A DNA stretch of 15,251 nucleotides from Acidobacteriota bacterium. GTDB lineage: Bacteria > Acidobacteriota > Terriglobia > UBA7540. Location: NCBI GenBank assembly GCA_003165615.1, contig PLWR01000288.1:1-15251 (forward strand), written 5' to 3'. Under the pieces are notes generated by a model that was given only the letters and a program-made list of their open reading frames with translations, made no database searches and had not been told where the DNA came from. This document shows, one piece after another, positions 13,391 through 15,251 of the stretch (its first letter is position 1; every line of letters begins with the position of its first letter). Position numbers and translations under genes: made by a program.

Positions 13391-15070
13391 GTGTCATTTA
13401 AACGTCTGGTCCCCGCCTCGGTAATCCTCGCTGCCTTGCTGGCGCTGCCCGTATACGCCCTCACTCCGGTGGCCGGGCGCAATGGCATGGTAGCTTCCAG
13501 CGAGCCCTTGGCAAGCCAGGCCGGCGCGGAAGTGCTTCAGGCGGGCGGCAACGCCGTGGATGCCGCGGTGGCAGTGGGATTCGCGCTGGCGGTCACCTTT
13601 CCTCGTGCGGGCAACCTCGGAGGCGGCGGCTTCATGCTGATTCGCATGGCCAACTGCGAGGCCATCGTCGTGGATTACCGCGAGCAGGCGCCGGCGGCCG
13701 CCACGCGCACGATGTATCAGGACGCGCAGGGAAATTTGATTCCCGGCGCCAGCACTACCGGCGCGCGTGCTGTCGGAATTCCCGGCACCGTCAGCGGATT
13801 GGCAATGGCGGAAGAGAAGTACGGCCATCTGGGACTGGCACGCGTTATGGCTCCGGCCATTCGCCTGGCGCGAAATGGCTTTCCCGTTAGCTATTCACTG
13901 GCCGAGAAGTTTCGCTCCGAACGCGCTCTCCTGGAGAAGTTTGACGGCTCCCGCCACATTTTCCTGCATGACGGGATTCTCTACGAGCCCGGCGCGATCT
14001 TCCGGCAGCCTGACCTGGCTCACACGCTCATCGCCATCGCCAAGCGCGGCGCGCCAGGCTTCTATTCTGGCGCGACTGCCAGGGCGATTGTGGCCACCAT
14101 GCGAAAGTACAACGGCCTCATCACGCGCGAGGATCTGGAGCATTACCAGGCCAAGTTGCGACCGCCGCTAGTGGGCCATTTCCGCGGCTTTGACATTCTG
14201 AGCGTTCTCCCACCCAGCGCCGGCGGCACCATGCTGATCGAGATGCTGAACGTGCTCGAACCGCTCGATCTGGGCGCCACAAACTCCTACGAATCGATTC
14301 ACCTGCTGGCGGAGACGATGCGGCGCGCCTACGCCGACCGCGCTTCCTACATGGGCGACGCGGATTTCGCATCCGTGCCGGTGGCCGGCCTCACCTCGCC
14401 TCGTTATGCCGCACAGTTGCGCGAGGAAGTTCTTCACGCGCGCCCTGAGGCCCCGGTTCGGCCCGGCGCGCCGCAGACTTTTGAGTCCGGCGCCACCACG
14501 CACTTTTCGGTTGTCGATGCCGAGGGCAACGCGGTGGCGAATACGTATACGCTGAACGGTTGGTTCGGTTGCGGTGTGACCGTGGAAGGCGCGGGATTTC
14601 TGCTCAATAATGAAATGGACGACTTCGCCGCGAAGCCCGGCTCGCCCAACCTGTTCGGACTGGTGCAGGGTGAAGCCAACGCCATCGTGCCGCACAAGCG
14701 TCCCCTCTCGTGCATGACGCCGACCCTCGTGACGCGTGACGGGAAGGTGCGCCTGGTGCTCGGTTCACCCGGCGGCAGCACGATCACCAACACGGTTTTA
14801 CAGGTTTTGCTCAATGTCCTCGTTTATAAGATGGATGTTCTTCAGGCCGTAACCTCGCCGCGCTTTCACGATCAGTGGATGCCGGACCGCTTGGAATTCG
14901 AGCGGGTGGGTTTCTCATCTGACACCCTGGAGAAACTCCAGCAGGCCGGCTACCCGGTGAGTTTTCGCGATAGTATTGGCGACTGCGAAGCCATCGAGAT
15001 TGCTCCCGAGTCCGGATGGCGATTTGGCGCTTCCGATCCCCGTGCGGATGGAAAGGCGGTTGGAAACTGA
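13391..15070 (+). CDS. ggt: gamma-glutamyltranspeptidase (glutathione hydrolase)
   Basis: A 559-residue exported proenzyme that splits gamma-glutamyl bonds of glutathione and similar peptides in the periplasm. A signal peptide is clear: FKR, hydrophobic core LVPASVILAALLALP, cleavage likely after VYA. Known family blocks are all present: VASSEPLASQAGAEVLQAGGNAVDAAVA, the glycine-rich NLGGGGFM, substrate-binding Arg (R97) in DYREQAP, and the self-cleavage site ESGATTHFSVVD, where T369 becomes the N-terminal nucleophile of the small subunit. The PLSCMTPTLV and GSPGGSTI segments match the substrate pocket and oxyanion region. Length is normal. I chose the GTG at 13391 because AGGTGA lies five bases upstream; the in-frame GTG at 13382 is an alternative. 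Its stop codon overlaps the next gene's ATG. Confidence 0.96.
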   Translation: MSFKRLVPASVILAALLALPVYALTPVAGRNGMVASSEPLASQAGAEVLQAGGNAVDAAVAVGFALAVTFPRAGNLGGGGFMLIRMANCEAIVVDYREQAPAAATRTMYQDAQGNLIPGASTTGARAVGIPGTVSGLAMAEEKYGHLGLARVMAPAIRLARNGFPVSYSLAEKFRSERALLEKFDGSRHIFLHDGILYEPGAIFRQPDLAHTLIAIAKRGAPGFYSGATARAIVATMRKYNGLITREDLEHYQAKLRPPLVGHFRGFDILSVLPPSAGGTMLIEMLNVLEPLDLGATNSYESIHLLAETMRRAYADRASYMGDADFASVPVAGLTSPRYAAQLREEVLHARPEAPVRPGAPQTFESGATTHFSVVDAEGNAVANTYTLNGWFGCGVTVEGAGFLLNNEMDDFAAKPGSPNLFGLVQGEANAIVPHKRPLSCMTPTLVTRDGKVRLVLGSPGGSTITNTVLQVLLNVLVYKMDVLQAVTSPRFHDQWMPDRLEFERVGFSSDTLEKLQQAGYPVSFRDSIGDCEAIEIAPESGWRFGASDPRADGKAVGN

Positions 15071-15251
15071 TGGAATACGGTCTCTCCACGTACCTTTACG
15101 TCAATGAGCGGCTCAGTTCGCACAACCTGGACAAGATCCTGGGGGCGGGATTCCAGAACATTGAACTGTTTGCCGCCCGCCAGCACCTGGACTATACGGA
15201 CCGCAATCACGTGCGCGACGTGGCTCAGTGGTTTCGCGACCATCAAGTGAA
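15070..15251 (+). CDS. sugar phosphate isomerase/epimerase-like TIM barrel, N-terminal part (3' truncated by window end)
   Basis: The ATG shares its A with the TGA of ggt (TGATG), a classic coupled arrangement. The 60 visible residues begin MEYGLSTYLYVNERLSSHNL and continue with LDKILGAGFQNIELFAARQHLDY and a following amphipathic helix. This matches the first beta strand, helix and second strand of the AP endonuclease 2 / xylose isomerase-like TIM barrel (PF01261), in which 'aGF..IEL' is typical. The catalytic metal residues lie beyond the window, so the substrate cannot be told. Coupling to ggt suggests co-expression but not an obvious shared pathway. Confidence 0.75.
   Translation, partial: MEYGLSTYLYVNERLSSHNLDKILGAGFQNIELFAARQHLDYTDRNHVRDVAQWFRDHQV

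Overview
The window is GC-rich, compactly coded bacterial chromosome. The gene set (DUF4097-type secreted protein, gamma-glutamyltranspeptidase followed by a sugar-isomerase-like TIM barrel, alkaline-phosphatase-superfamily phosphodiesterases, BrnT/BrnA-like pair, GC-rich extragenic palindromes) suggests an Acidobacteriota-like soil or sediment bacterium. That assignment is inference; there is no rRNA or marker gene here. I saw no tRNA, CRISPR array, transposase or phage gene.

Left part (1-2079). The window opens inside the 3' end of an NfnA/SudB-type [2Fe-2S] flavoprotein subunit. A non-coding stretch follows, then a minus-strand toxin-antitoxin pair of BrnT/BrnA type (900-1184 and 643-915), then a plus-strand secreted DUF4097-like protein (1393-2079).

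Central part (2130-7590, all minus strand). This is the most interesting region. It contains two fluoride riboswitches (crcB motif), each with a promoter just upstream and an overlapping intrinsic terminator as expression platform. The first in transcription order (aptamer 7521-7574) leads a 142-aa unknown helical protein (6897-7325) and a 580-aa dynamin-like GTPase (5104-6846). The second (aptamer 4813-4876) leads a monovalent cation/proton antiporter of the Na_H_Exchanger fold (3564-4748) and a universal stress protein (3138-3560), possibly with a downstream P-loop ATPase (2130-2984). No CrcB/Fluc or CLC-F exporter lies in the window. The cluster therefore looks like a fluoride-induced stress island with an antiporter plus a membrane-remodelling GTPase and an unknown partner.

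Right part (7752-12063, plus strand). Two alkaline-phosphatase-superfamily phosphodiesterases, one cytoplasmic (7752-9056) and one a lipoprotein (10042-12063), flank a zincin-like HExxH protein (9228-9926). Between the first two genes lies an unusual strand-asymmetric repeat tract (9035-9217).

End (12085-15251). A minus-strand pair encodes a membrane HExxH protein (12085-12669) and a nucleoside-phosphate N-hydrolase-like protein (12709-13161). Divergent from it are gamma-glutamyltranspeptidase (13391-15070) and, overlapping its stop codon, the beginning of a sugar phosphate isomerase/epimerase-like gene that runs off the window.
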